Notes: generated by a model from the letters alone, not told the origin. Shown: positions 12,101 to 21,202, numbered from the stretch's first letter. The stretch is 64,000 nt of DNA from Torymus aiolomorphi (GCA_036365515.1 CM070875.1:97260628-97324627), one strand, 5' to 3'. A program made the numbers and translations.

Positions 12101-13240
12101 TAAAAATGTGATGTACATATGCAACCGATTCTGAAACGAGAACGTCAAGCATGTGAGGGGAGGTTATGCGACGTGCCATAGTGAGCATGTTCGGACAGAA
12201 TCGCTTTAACTACACACACATACACACACAAACCCCCCACTATCACGCACACAGACATACGCACACATATCTTATAATTATTATTTTTGTAGGCGTGATA
12301 GCGAATGAGCCTGTAATTCCACCAATTGACACATTGTCCATCAGGAAAAGGCATGTTGCAGTAACACAAATAATCAGAACACATTCAACAAAGTATTAGG
12401 TCTAAAACAGTTCTTCTACAATTCTTAAACATAAAATATTTGTAAACTATAGATGATATTTAATGTATTTTAATATTATTATAGGTAACAGTAATAGAAT
12501 GCAGAAATTACAAAATCCTGATATAGTTCCGTCAATCAATACGACAAATTCGCTACAAATATTGCCAAAAATGTCTCATGAACTGTACGACGATGTCGAA
12601 TATTCTTCTAATAATGACCAATATAATGAAAATCCTGCAGATCAAGACGTGGAAAAAATCAAGGAATTTCATACCGATGAAAGTGCTGAAAAAAGTTCTG
12701 AAGAAGATGACAAAAACAATGACGAAGAAAGTGATAAGGAAAATGATGATAATCTTTTTGATGACGAGGAGGGAGCTGAGCCTATAGATAATATAATAAG
12801 AGAAGAAAATGGAATGGTATATAGTTGATGTATTTTACGGAAACATTTATGCATCTATATCTATATTGAAGAAGACTAATGAGATTTATACTTTCGAAAG
12901 TCTTAGCAATATCATATGCAATCATACGTCCATATACGCAGATACACACCACGGCTCTCAATTAAAATAATGTTTTCTTTACATGCGTATAGAAACTCAC
13001 CAAAATTTATATTTGTAATGCTTTATACCTTACAGGTTTTTATTGGACATGAGATGAACATTACCCAAGACCGATGGAATAATATTTTGATAAGACCGCT
13101 GGCAAAAAGAAATATTGCTTTGAGAGATATTACGAGGATTTTTTGGAAGATGGAAGAATTAGCAAGAAGATGTTTATCAAAGACAGATAAAACAAGCAAA
13201 TATAAACCATTAGAGCGCAAAAAACTCAAACATGTGTTCC
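3047..13240 (+). CDS. Host multi-exon gene ending in a BEN-like domain (partial; exons listed separately)
   Basis: Seven short open segments, each flanked by AG and GT, can be chained with consistent phase: 3047-3180, 6227-6401, 6478-6747, 10916-11164, 12293-12392, 12498-12816 and 13036-13240. The deduced protein is hydrophilic, with an acidic middle rich in E, D, K and N. The last part (GHEMNITQDRW... then EELARRCLSK) resembles a BEN domain, a DNA-binding module of insect transcriptional repressors. The 5' end was not found and may lie before the window. The introns carry Gypsy, foldback and AC-rich repeats. The exon chain is my inference from splice signals and phases; the BEN assignment is a motif-level resemblance. 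Expression data would settle it. Confidence 0.55.
3181..3696. other. Intron sequence with a GGATAT minisatellite
   Basis: A GGATAT/GGATGG repeat of about nine units lies at 3538-3596. The rest (3240-3420) is of mixed composition, has no coding potential and may be LTR-retroelement leader debris. Confidence 0.4.
3697..3917 (-). repeat. Candidate solo LTR with TATA box
   Basis: GC-rich island in AT-rich DNA, bounded by TGTTACGG on the left and CCTAACA on the right, so it has TG...CA ends with short inverted TGTTA/TAACA tips. On the minus strand there is a TATAAAAGG box near 3850-3858. I found no convincing target duplication, so the boundaries are tentative. Confidence 0.3.
4055..4270 (-). repeat. 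3' LTR of the Gypsy element
   Basis: 216 bp, nearly identical to 5594-5806. On the minus strand it is preceded by the polypurine tract. Confidence 0.85.
4271..4289 (-). promoter_or_regulatory. Polypurine tract of the Gypsy element
   Basis: On the minus strand GAAAGAAGGGGGAATAA abuts the 3' LTR, the normal place for the plus-strand primer of reverse transcription. Confidence 0.65.
4335..4590. repeat. Three direct repeats before the 3' LTR
   Basis: A block around AAGCGGGCTGATCCTTCGC ending GGGCCTGTCTCTTGAA recurs about every 95-105 bp (near 4341, 4434 and 4538), the third copy most diverged. Confidence 0.65.
4772..5083 (-). pseudogene. Gypsy integrase C-terminus (fragment)
   Basis: 103 codons ending RLATYHVR. 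The stretch KVWLYNPCRVKG followed by LQSDWEEPYTIVKKINDVVF is the GPY/F-like module at the end of Ty3/Gypsy integrases, which helps bind DNA and select targets. The HHCC and DDE core domains that should precede it are absent. A normal pol would exceed 1000 residues, so this is a deletion remnant. Confidence 0.8.
5249..5611 (-). pseudogene. Gag-like start with alanine repeat expansion
   Basis: Just inside the 5' LTR a frame reads TFWRFVRNCKNEMEGFEK and then turns into long alanine runs (AAAAAEAAAAAEAAAAA) encoded by GCN triplet repeats. The first part could be the start of gag or a leader peptide. The alanine part looks like triplet expansion. The primer binding site probably starts with TGG just inside the LTR (near 5586-5590), but I cannot name the tRNA. 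Confidence 0.4.
5811..6226. other. Intron sequence, C-rich
   Basis: Pyrimidine-rich (5880-6000), with no supported gene; remaining part of the intron before exon B. Confidence 0.4.
6227..6401 (+). CDS. Exon B of the BEN-like gene
   Basis: Acceptor TCTGCAG and donor GTACGT enclose 58 codons plus one base (KDINNEKKIASKFT... SVNTNR). Phase 0 in, phase 1 out. No domain recognised; lysine- and asparagine-rich. Confidence 0.55.
6478..6747 (+). CDS. Exon C of the BEN-like gene
   Basis: Acceptor TTGAATAG and donor GTAAGT enclose 89 codons plus flanking phase bases (VIDYSKIKEEKILTLY... MTKVLESYG). Probably helical: MLEAERDDVDIREMTYLLFK and LLELKEKELG are amphipathic. It joins exons B and D in phase. 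Confidence 0.6.
6925..7790. repeat. Large imperfect foldback with a nested inverted repeat
   Basis: The reverse complement of 6941-7012 resembles 7690-7765 (GGTTAGCG.ATCGG.TGC, then CACC.CAGCCGCT). Inside it, 7326-7362 and 7522-7560 form a better inverted repeat around AAATCAAGCTTTGTA. The structure suggests a MITE or foldback element with a second palindrome inside. No target duplication found. Confidence 0.45.
7791..8584. other. Intron sequence, mostly unannotated, with a 20-bp minisatellite
   Basis: At 8427-8481 the unit AAGTTGGGTTATTGCG repeats about three times. At 8270-8390 TTTACCGA/TCGGTA words recur. No coding signal. Confidence 0.45.
8585..9022. repeat. Weak foldback
   Basis: GCACTGAGAGAAAATAAA near 8590 pairs with TTTATTTTCTCTTAGTGC near 9008, and TTTGGTAGGAGCCACCGG near 8660 partly matches the reverse complement of 8918-8940. 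Arms are degenerate. Confidence 0.35.
9020..10890. repeat. AC-rich degenerate minisatellite
   Basis: Nearly 1.9 kb of CACA/CACG-rich sequence. A higher-order unit is visible: ATACATGAACACTCACA is followed about 30 bp later by CGCTGTGATATGCACACAG, at about 9270, 10140 and 10390, and ACGAAGTTC at 9739 and 10699 starts a second shared block. Strong strand asymmetry. Frames read through it are repeat artefacts. It lies in the intron before exon D. Confidence 0.8.
10916..11164 (+). CDS. Exon D of the BEN-like gene
   Basis: Acceptor GGTATCAG is followed by SKTKSCSAQTSPDELDETF... with donor GTAAGG after HHNI. This inner donor, rather than GTAAGA at 11208, keeps the phase of exon E. The segment is acidic and serine-rich. 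It sits at the edge of the AC-rich minisatellite. Confidence 0.5.
11208..11974. other. Intron, AC-rich remnant then AT-rich
   Basis: 11245-11350 is a short AC-rich tract like the array before exon D. The rest shows no feature. Confidence 0.4.
11975..12206. repeat. Hairpin MITE with near-complete inverted arms
   Basis: The arm beginning GATTCTGTCCGA and containing ACGTCGCATAACCT and TTGACGTTC is repeated in inverse from about 12107, with a short central loop around 12075-12100 that is itself palindromic. Total about 230 bp, so the transcript would fold almost end to end. Confidence 0.75.
12293..12392 (+). CDS. Exon E of the BEN-like gene (tentative)
   Basis: Acceptor TTTTTGTAG opens a frame reading VIANEPVIPPIDTLSIRK..., ended by a weak donor GTATTA. 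It is short and its donor is poor; it was accepted because it is open in the frame the neighbouring exons require. Confidence 0.35.
12498..12816 (+). CDS. Exon F of the BEN-like gene, acidic
   Basis: Open frame of about 106 codons, MQKLQNPDIVPSINTT..., followed by a strongly acidic run (DESAEKSSEEDDKNNDEESD). Two acceptors are possible (before 12485 or 12498); the second matches the phase of exon E. The donor GTATAT after ENGM is phase 0 and joins to exon G. Confidence 0.55.
13036..13240 (+). CDS. Exon G of the BEN-like gene, BEN-domain core
   Basis: Acceptor CCTTACAG and donor GTAAGT enclose 68 codons: VFIGHEMNITQDRWNN..., then ALRDITRIFWKMEELARR and LERKKLKHVF. The order (G...W..I, then a helix ending in EEL, then a basic stretch with KPL.RKKL) matches the layout of insect BEN domains. 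This rests on remembered family pattern; a profile search would confirm or refute it. Confidence 0.55.
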
Positions 13241-13756
13241 GTAAGTCAACAGTTTTTATACTCTTTCGAAACAATCGTTCTAGACTATTAAACATTCCTA
13301 CATTTTTAACTACATATCGTTACCCTAAATGTAAAATAATTCTAACATGTAAAATTGATATTGTTGAGAAATTGATTTTTTAACTATACACACACCCACG
13401 ACTCACACTTATCGTCCCTGAAATCATCCCAAAAAGGCAAATGATTTTCCTGTGATTGTTATGATTCTCATGTGATTCTCATGTTCCCAATTTGTTGAAT
13501 ATTTATTCAAATTATTTATATTATTTTGAAAAATTAGTCAATACAGGATGTGGGAAATAAAATCAATAATCAGGTGAAAATCAGGCACCTGATTTTCATG
13601 TGGAAATCAGCTGATTATTACCTCAAAATCATATTAATATTCTTATTTATTGTTAATTATTATTATCATTTATTAATATTAATGTTAAATTTGCAGCGAG
13701 ACAGTCGCTCGTTGCTACAATCGCGTCCGGTAGGTTAGTAATGTGGAGTATGAGTT
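13241..13756. other. Intron or 3' flank of the BEN-like gene
   Basis: Mostly AT-rich. The perfect palindrome AAAATCAGGCACCTGATTTT is not exact at its centre but pairs along 9 bp arms (about 13575-13598). Similar ATCAGCTGATTAT words occur near 23640 and 23940. Confidence 0.35.
13697..13729 (+). CDS. Possible next exon of the BEN-like gene
   Basis: After acceptor TTTGCAG a frame RQSLVATIAS follows in phase with exon G and meets a GTAGGT donor. Very short, so this may be chance. Confidence 0.2.
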
Positions 13757-13789
13757 ATATCTCTCTATATTATATAGTTGTAAGCGTTA

Positions 13790-13991
13790 TTTGTGCCCCC
13801 TTCCTCCCTCAGCCCCCCTCAAAATAACGTAAAATTGTAATTTTTTCTACGTTATTTTGAGTATGGTAGAGCCCTCCCCTCGCCCCTCACCCCTCCTCTC
13901 CGCCTCACCCCCTCGCCCCCAGCCCCCTCGCACCCCCCTCAGACCCCCCTCGTGACCCTCCTCAGACCCCCCTCATTTAAATATATATACC
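13790..13991. repeat. C-rich repeat at the 3' flank of the non-LTR element
   Basis: Repeats of CAGACCCCCCTC and CTCGCCCC. The last 85 bp (from about 13905, ending CTCATTTAAATATAT) recur in the same orientation at 19376-19468, on the other side of the retrotransposon. Confidence 0.65.
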
Positions 13992-14568
13992 TTTCACCTT
14001 CCTCCCTTCTCCTTCCTTCTCTTTCTCTCTCCCATCTTTCTGTTTTTTCCTCTTCTCTTTCCTCACATCTCCTTCTTTTTTCCTCCGCACCGAGTACCTC
14101 ATCCACTGTAAATATTCCTTCCTTGTACGCCTTCTCCTTCCTGTGACATAGATAATCTCTTATCCAGTTTTCCTTAAATATTATCCATTGCATTCTCGGC
14201 TGTCCTCCGCCCATCTTCCTCAGCTCAAATTCTACCTCACCGACCAGCTTCGTTAACCAATTTCCCACTTTCTCCTCTGGTCTCCAATTCCTTCCCCTCT
14301 TCAACACTAATGTCTTCTTGCTATCGACCTCCTCCCATCTCAAAGTTTCTCTCTCTCCTCTCTCTCTTTCTTCTGTTCTTCTCACTTTTTCCTTTAATCT
14401 CCTGTTCTCTTCCTCCAGTTCTTGTATCTTCCTCTCCATCTTAGCCATTTTCAATTTAATCCTTCTCTCCTCCTCTACTCTCCTCTCAATTTCTCCTTCG
14501 ATTCTTTTTTCCAACATCTGCGTCTTCTCCATCTCTATTCCTTCTCTCTTAACCTCCAAAATTTGCAC
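13939..14568 (-). pseudogene. Coiled-coil frame at the 3' end of the non-LTR element
   Basis: 209 codons, very rich in E, R and K. A heptad-like region (KMERKIQELEEENRRLKEK) lies near residues 42-65, followed by NWRPEEKVGNWLTKLVGEVE and MQWIIFKENWIRDYL. The last residues run into the flanking repeat. It could be the end of ORF2 or a third ORF. Such a long downstream coiled coil is not usual for L1/I-type elements. No function assigned. Confidence 0.5.
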
Positions 14569-14857
14569 GTGCTCGTTGCTTCGTACTTTTTTTTCTCTTT
14601 TTTTGTTCTGCTCCCTTCTCTGCCTTTCTTGTCCACCTAGCCTTCCCTCTTCTCTCTAGTCTCTCTCTCTCTGTTAGGGCCGTTCCACATACCTCCCATC
14701 CATTCCTCTGTTTTTCCTGCGGGTACCTCTACAATGTCTCTTTGCTTTTCATCTTGCCGTCTCCTGTGTTCCTGCTGCCACTTCTTTGTCTTTTTCTTCT
14801 TTTTTCTCCTTCTCCACAGAATCTGGTGTAATGCAGATAAGTTTTCCTGCTTTCCGT

Positions 14858-15814
14858 TCAGCCTCTCCTCCTACTTTTTCCTTCCTGTGCCGTGTATTTG
14901 CAATTTTCAAACATATGCACCAGCGTTTCTTCGTCTTCTTCACATAGTCTGCACCTTCTTTCGCCTCTTCCCATCCAATATCTACTACTTCTGTTTTCTC
15001 CTCCTAGTCTAAATCTTCCTGTTATTTCCAGTTCTTTTTTCTTCTTTTTCCTTCCGTTTCTCAGATACTCCGGCTTTTCCTCTGTGATTATAATTTTTCC
15101 TACCTCTCTTGCATATTTCGACTCTTTTATCCTTGTTCTATTTTCCTGTCTTTCTATATCCTCTCCTCGTTGTGTCATCTCCCTCCATATTTCCTCTCCT
15201 TCCTCTATTCTCCTTTCTGCTTCCATTCCTGACCATCCTCTTCTTTCAAAAAATGCTTTTCTTTTTTCTTCCTGCTCTGTTTTCACTTCCCTTTTCTTTA
15301 TGAGTTTCCAGCACTCTTTTTTTAGCGATCCCTCTTCTCCTTCTAGTAGCTTTCTCTCAAATTTCATCTCTGTTTTTCCTGTTGCGTGCATTATCTTCCC
15401 TCTTTTTGTTTCCTCCTGTAGAATATGTCCCGGTGTTGTCTTCTCTACCTTTAGTATCCATTTTATGTATTTGTCCTGTACTCTCTCTACCTCCTTCCAC
15501 TCCTTCCATCCCCAAATTTCTGCTCCGTAACTCGTAATGCTTCTAACCAGCGTGACAAATATCCTCATCCTCTTCTCCCAGTCCTCCTTAAATTTTCTCT
15601 CTCCTATGCTCCATACTTTTCCTACTGCTGCGTTAGCCTTCTCTGTGATGTACTTTATGTGTTTCCCGTCTCCGTTGTCACTTTGTAGCTTATATCCCAG
15701 GTATATTGCTTCCTTCACCACCTCTATCCTTTCTTCTCTCCATTTGAAATTTAATTCTTTCCTTCTTCCTCCTTTTTTCCTGAATTCCATTACCTTTGAT
15801 TTTTCTACATTCAA
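14858..15814 (-). pseudogene. Non-LTR ORF2, RT thumb and C-terminal zinc knuckle
   Basis: 318 codons. LNVEKSKVMEF-like start (NVEKSKVMEF), YLGYKL, SYGAEIWGW and, near the end, CRLCEEDEETLVHMFENC: the usual order of RT motif 7, thumb and a C..C...H...C knuckle of APE-type non-LTR elements. It is in a different frame from the RT core upstream, so at least one frameshift lies near 15814-15880. Confidence 0.8.
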
Positions 15815-16774
15815 CTTTAGTCCCTTTTTTTCTATCTTCTAAATCCCTCATCCCTGTTTCATTATTCGCCAGCAAAACTACATCGTCTGCCTACGACAGA
15901 GTAAAAACCTTTTTTTTTCCAATCCTCACTCCTCCTTCCTGCGCCTTCCTTATCTCTTGCTCTAGATCCGCGAATGTTATATTGAACAAGGTTGGGCTTA
16001 GCGGGCAACCCTGCCTCACTCCCTTTTCCGTCCTGAACTCACCTACTTTCCTATTTCCAATCTCTATTTCGCATCTCGTGTCCTCATACAACTCCTTTAT
16101 CCTTTCTCTCAGCCCTTCTTCTATTTTCATCTCTACCATTTTCTTCCATATTTTTTCTCTTTTCAATTTGTCAAATACTGCTTTCATGTCCGCCAGGAAT
16201 CCCCACACTTTCCCTTTGTCTCTCTCCATCCTTTCTCCGACTGTCTTCTTCAGCGTATACACCGCATCCATTGTGCCTCTTTTCCTTCTAAATCCAAATT
16301 GTGTATCGTCCAGTTTACCTTCTTTCTCAAATTGCTCCTCTAGTCTGTTCCTTAGAATCTCTGCATAAATTTTATATCCTGTGCCCATCAGCGTAATTCC
16401 TCTGTAGTTCTCCACCTGTTCCTTCTTTCCTTTCTTGTAGATTGGTTTTATTTTTCCTGTTCTCCATTCTTTTGGAAGTTCTCCTTTCTTCCATATCCTG
16501 TTTATACTCTGTTTCAACTCCTCCATCATTGCGTCCAATTCGTCCTCTTCAATTTTCTAGCCGCCTTCCTTATCTCTCCTTCAATTTTCGTTCTACCAAT
16601 TCCTGTCCTTCTTTCTTCCTCTATTATCTCCTTTCCTTCTAGTTGTGCTTTGAAATGTTCTAGCCATTCTTTGTCCTCTATCCCTTCATCTATCCGCGTT
16701 CTTTCCTTTCTTCCCTCGTTCACTACTCTCCATAATGTTTTTTCGCTTCTATCTTTCTCCATTTCTTCCAGCAT
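15690..16774 (-). pseudogene. Non-LTR ORF2, reverse transcriptase core
   Basis: Recognised RT motifs in order: YRGITLMGTGYKIYA, QFGFRRKRGTMDAV, FLADMKAVFD and GVRQGCPLSPTLFNI. The catalytic box follows in the same frame as a stop (TAG at 15891-15893) then ADDVVLLA, so the first residue of the YADD box is replaced by a stop. A frameshift near 16530-16550 separates the fingers region (16526-16774). Clearly an inactive copy. Confidence 0.85.
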
Positions 16775-16935
16775 CTTTTCTGCGTCTTCGTTCTTTTTCT
16801 TTTATATCAGTTCCCTGTACTCCTTTTTCTCTTTCTTATAATTTTCAATGTCTGTTTCTCCTCTTTTGCACTTCCTCAGCGTCTCTCTTAATTTCACCTT
16901 TCTTTCATGACACTCTTTGTCCCACCATCTTTCTT

Positions 16936-17948
16936 TCAGTTTCTTGTTAACCTCATGTCTTTGCACTGTATACTTCTCTGAATTTTCTTTTTCAAGTCCT
17001 TCCAGTTTCCGCTTTTACCACCTCTTTCCAGGTCTTCTCTATACCTCTCCACTGCTTTCTCCGACCAGTCCATTGTTCTCCTACTTTTTTCCACTTCATT
17101 CTTCGTAATTTTCCTATTTATTCTTAGTATCAGCGGTTGGTGGTCTGATTCCGTATTCGTCCCTATTTCCATCTCATCTATCAATTCGCTTCCTTCCTCG
17201 TTCGTAATTACGTAGTCAATGGTGGACTTGCCTCCTCCTCCTATGTACGTAAATTCTCCCTCTCCACGGTCTTTTCCTCCTCCATTTAGTATGTGCATTC
17301 CTACTTCTCTTATCCTTTCTATCATCTCCTCTCCTGCCTTATTCCTCATTTTATCTCTGCTTGTCCGATGTGTTTCTCGCTCCATCAGGTTTCCTCCTTC
17401 TTCCGCCAGTCTCGCGTTAAAGTCGCCCCCTATTATTATTGGGGTTCCCATATACTTTTCCACTTCCTCTTCTATATATCTCTAGTTCTCTCTCCTTTTT
17501 CCCTCATATACGTTGATATAATCCTTATCTCTTCTCCTTCTATTTTGATTGTTTCGCCTAGTATCTCTTTGTCCTCTTCCTCCTGCTCCTCTCTTTGCTC
17601 CTTCCTTATTATTTCAATTTCCTTACTTATCGCTAGCAGCATTCCGCCTTTGGCTCTGCCTTTCCTTTTTCTCCATGTCGCTGCTATCGTCTTCCAATTG
17701 TACTCTCTCAAATGATTTTCCAGTATCTTTTCGTATTTGGATTCTGACCACGTTTCCGTCAAGCCTATTACCTCATATTTTTTCAGCTCTTCCCACGTTC
17801 CTCCACTTAATGTGCTTACTCCTGCCACGTTCCAGAATACTATGTCTATCGTCCTCTTCTGCTTTTCACTTCCTCTGTCCCTCCTTCCTCTCCTTTTTTC
17901 TTTGCTGTAAAAACCTTCATTTCTCCTTTCTCTTCGTCTATCACCCAC
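16936..17948 (-). pseudogene. Non-LTR ORF2, AP-like endonuclease
   Basis: Two frames split near 17465. The upstream one has FWNVAGV, IGLTETW and KGGMLLAI; the downstream one has IIIGGDFNARL, STIDYVITN and TESDHQPLIL. These are the successive catalytic blocks of an APE-type endonuclease, which nicks target DNA to prime reverse transcription. Catalytic E, D/N and DH residues are present; the gene is frameshifted. Confidence 0.85.
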
Positions 17949-18243
17949 TCTTCCTCTCCTATTGACACTTTATTAAATCTAACTCTTGCTTTTTCTCTAT
18001 CTTCCGTCGTTCTTTTCTTCAGCCATACTCTGATTATCCTTTCATTTTCTCTCTCTCTCTCTCTCTACGTTTTGTTGTGTGTAATGTATATCTCCTCTCC
18101 TTGCAGCTTCTCCTTTTTCACGCTCATAATCGCTTCCTTCTGTTCTCTGTCTTTACACTCCGCTCCTATCAGATCCCCTTTTTTGTTTTCCAAATTCTCT
18201 TTATGTTCACTGTGACTTCCATTTTGTCTTCTATCCACTTTTC

Positions 18244-19207
18244 TCAGTCTCCTCTTTTCTTTATCCGCGCTTGTCCTATTTCTGTTATTATCACGTTGTT
18301 CCTCCTACTTTCTCTGTCCTCTCTTTCCCTTATCCTCTCCTGTTCCTTCTTCATCTCTGTGATTTCCTTCCTCAGCACCTTGATTTTTGTCTCTCTTATC
18401 TCTCTTTCTGTCTTTCTGGCTTCTTCTACTTCCACAACTTTCTCTTCATCTGCCTTCTTGGCGACTTCTTCCTCTACTTTCCTCGTTCTTATTTCCAAGT
18501 TCGTGTACTTCTCGTCTATTTTTTTGAGAAGTTCTCTATTTTCCTCCTCCGTTGATTTCAAACTTTTCATATCTATTGCCATTCCCTCCATCAATTCCCT
18601 TAGTGCCATGAATTCTTCGTTCTTCTGCATTTTTTCTAGTTCCTGCCCTTCCTCTTCCTGAGTCCCGCTCTCTGTGCCCTTTGCCTTTCCTATTTCCTCC
18701 TGTTTTTCTCGCCCTCCTGTTTCCTCCTCTTCTTTCTCTTCTTCTGTCTTTTTCGTTCCTCTTGGTGGCGTTCTTACCACTCTCCTGCTTCTGTTAAATT
18801 GTCTTATTAACTCCTCTTCCTCTCTTTCCTTTCTCCTTCCAATTCCTCTTCTTCCTCTTTTTTGCTCTTTCTCTTCGGTGTCTTTTCTGGTGATGTTAGT
18901 TTCCTCTCTGAGTTTCCGTTTTCCCTTCTGTGCGGTGTCTCATGTATCCCCCTTCCTCCGTACACGTAATCTGGATCACTTTTTGTCCTGTTCCTTCTCT
19001 GCCTCTGTATTGTTATCTCCGTTCCTTGTTCCTCTTGTAGAGGAAGCGGTGTTGCGTACACCTCTTGTTGTTCCGTCCCCCTCCTGTCTCCGTGTCTTGT
19101 TTTCCGTTCCCTGTTCTTATTTCTGTTTCTGTGTCGTCGCTTTTCATCACTCTTAACCTCTCACTTTTCCTTCTTTTTCCTGCTCTTTTTTTCCTTTTCC
19201 TTTCCAC
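18244..19207 (-). pseudogene. Non-LTR ORF1, coiled-coil RNA-binding type
   Basis: Three overlapping frames (19207-19013, 19061-18807, 18780-18244). The last has a long coiled coil (FMALRELMEGMAIDMKSL onward) and ends with RESRRNNVIITEIGQ, like the start of the RRM of L1-type ORF1 proteins. The N-terminal pieces are basic. ORF1 proteins coat the RNA and act as chaperones. It appears frameshifted at two points. Confidence 0.55.
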
Positions 19208-19375
19208 CTGTTTTACTTCTCTCTCACTTTTTCACTTTCTTTTTACTTTTCTCTTTCCTATTCTGCCTTTTTCCTCGTCTTTTTTTGTTTTTATCAAATT
19301 TTCCGTATCACTTTACTGACGTGCGCAATCACACACAACCGGTTACCAAGCCCTCCGCCACTCATCTCTAAATAG

Positions 19376-19457
19376 CCTCGCCCCCTCTCGCCCTCGCCGC
19401 CCCCTCGCACCCCCTTCAGACCCCCCTCGGACCCCCCTCAGACCTCCCTCATTTAAA

Positions 19458-19498
<41 letters not shown>

Positions 19499-19690
19499 GG
19501 TGTAAGGCTGAAAATGGGTATTTACCCCCTTCACCCCCGTCCACTGCCCGTCCACCGCCCCTCCACTTTTTACCGTGAAATTCGTTCAAATTTTACGTTA
19601 TTTTGAAGTGTGTCAGCCCCTCCACCCCCCTCCACGCCCCTCCACCGCCCCTCTACCTATTCCTCCACATTTAATCCATCACAAATATTT
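19376..19690. repeat. C-rich repeat at the 5' flank of the non-LTR element
   Basis: Begins with the copy of 13905-13991, then (AT)n at 19464-19495, then CTCCACC-rich repeats including TTTACGTTATTTTGA, a word also at 13820-13865. Confidence 0.6.
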
Positions 19691-20425
19691 TGCGTAATTA
19701 ATTTTTTAGTGCTTTTTATATACTGCATTTAACAGTTTTCCACACCACCGCTGAGGTGCTGTTATCGGTGCGTTAAATTTTTTATTTTATTGTGCTTAGG
19801 TGTTTTATATAACATATAATAATAGCTTGGGTAAAAAAAAATAAATAGCTTGGGTAATTCTCAAAATTGGAATACAACGGTTTCTGAAATCGCTGATCAA
19901 CACTTTGCCGTCAAAGTTGCAAAGTTCAAAATACCAAGGCAGATTAGATTCCCTTCTTAAAAAAGTGATGAGTGGCCATGTTGAAGCATCTAAAGGCTTG
20001 ATTTTGATTGGTCGATAAGAAGAAGGCGCCAGAAATTTACCGTGTTTGAATTTTTGAAATGGAATTTTTACATTCCAATTTAATCAAAATAAATTAATTA
20101 ATAAATTAATCCTTTCTTTAAAAAATGATAGCCGGAAGTAGTGGCTCATTTAAGAATCGACGTGATTAGTTATTTGAAATAAAACGCGAATATTTGATTT
20201 TTTTTAGATTGAAAATATGTTTTTCCCATTAAAAACAGAACGATGGTCGAATGTTGTGAAACATTTAAAGATTGATTTGATTGGTCTGTAAGATTTTATT
20301 TTTTGCTTGAAAAATGTATCTAATTATCTTATCATTTAAACTAATTAAAACTGAATCATAGTGAAAAATAGCGTTCATAACCTCAAAAACAAAATAGTAC
20401 GCGCGAAGCGCGTTTGAATGTTGCT
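19691..20425. other. Unannotated, AT-rich
   Basis: No coding signal. The end (about 20400-20420) has the small palindrome GCGCGAAGCGCG. Confidence 0.4.
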
Positions 20426-20429
20426 AGTT

Positions 20430-21065
20430 TGCTTAAAATTAGTATACGTGTGTTTTAAAAGTTAGGAGGAAGCTTACTTAGCTTAAAATTTGTATACAGG
20501 GGTGTTCGAGGTCGTTGATCACGATTTTGCTATCAGACTTTCAAAATTCTAAATGGCGGATTCAGCATGGCAATCAAAAGTTGGAAAAGTGCTTAGAGTT
20601 GGCGGAAAATTGGTATACAGGGGTTTTAGCCGGCGATAATGAAAACTTTGCTATTGGTGTTCAAAATTCAAAATGATGGATCCAATATGGCTGTCAAACG
20701 TTCGGAGGAAGCTTAGATTTAGCTTAAAGTTTGTATACAGGGGTTTTCGAGGTCGCTGGTCACGTTTTTGCTATTAGACTTTCAAAATTCTAAATAAGGA
20801 ACCAATATGGGCGTTCAAAACTAGATCAAAATCATAGGTTTCTCTCAAAATTGGAATACAGAGGCTTTGAAGACTTTGTTCACGAATTTGCTATCAGACT
20901 TTCAAAATTCAAAATGGCGGATCCAATATGGCGATTGAAAGTTTAAAATGTGTTTAGAGTAGAAATTTACTATACAGCGGTCTTAGAGGACGCTAATGAA
21001 AATTTAGCCATTGGTTTTTTAAAATTCAAAATGGCGATTTTGTATAATGCAGCTAATGGTAGATT
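20430..21065 (+). repeat. Minisatellite, about 120-bp unit, forward orientation
   Basis: About five diverged units. Each contains GTATACAGGGGTTTT, TTGCTATCAGACTTTCAAAATTC and TGGCGGATCCAATATGGC. The same unit occurs in the opposite orientation at 21590-22340. Confidence 0.75.
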
Positions 21066-21157
21066 TCATCTAATATTCTAAATCTTGCAGCTAATGGCCA
21101 AATTTACTACCACTACGGTGTTGTTAAGGTAATTAATGAAACAACACCAATTTTTTC

Positions 21158-21202
21158 AAGTCGACGTTTCGGACAATTTATTTTTGTCCCTCTTCAGGAA
21201 TC
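21158..21202 (-). ncRNA. Hammerhead-ribozyme-like core (Penelope-type)
   Basis: Minus strand: CTGAAGA, then GGACAA...TTGTCC (6-bp stem II), then GAAAC and GTC. This is the conserved order of a minimal type I hammerhead with an almost absent stem III, as known from Penelope-like retroelements. Stem I is only partly paired, so activity alone is doubtful. Confidence 0.5.

Larger units (their letters stand above)
13992..19375 (-). mobile_element. APE-type non-LTR retrotransposon, broken
   Basis: On the minus strand, in order: ORF1 with coiled coil (about 19207 to 18244), endonuclease (17948 to 16936), RT (16774 to 15690), C-terminal domain with a CCHC-like knuckle (15814 to 14858) and a further coiled-coil frame (14568 to 13939). 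Frameshifts and stops interrupt all parts. The sense strand is extremely purine-rich, so all proteins are E/K/R-rich. An 85-90 bp duplication of flanking C-rich repeat sits on both sides. The clade is not certain. Confidence 0.8.

Noticed and set aside
12915..13383. Whole 155-codon plus-strand frame as a single gene
   Set aside because: Only the part 13036-13240 has splice borders and domain-like sequence; the ends are intron translation.
14892..15530. Ser/Leu/Phe-rich plus-strand frames from 14 to 19 kb
   Set aside because: Antisense shadows of the purine-rich non-LTR element, which has recognisable RT and endonuclease motifs on the minus strand.
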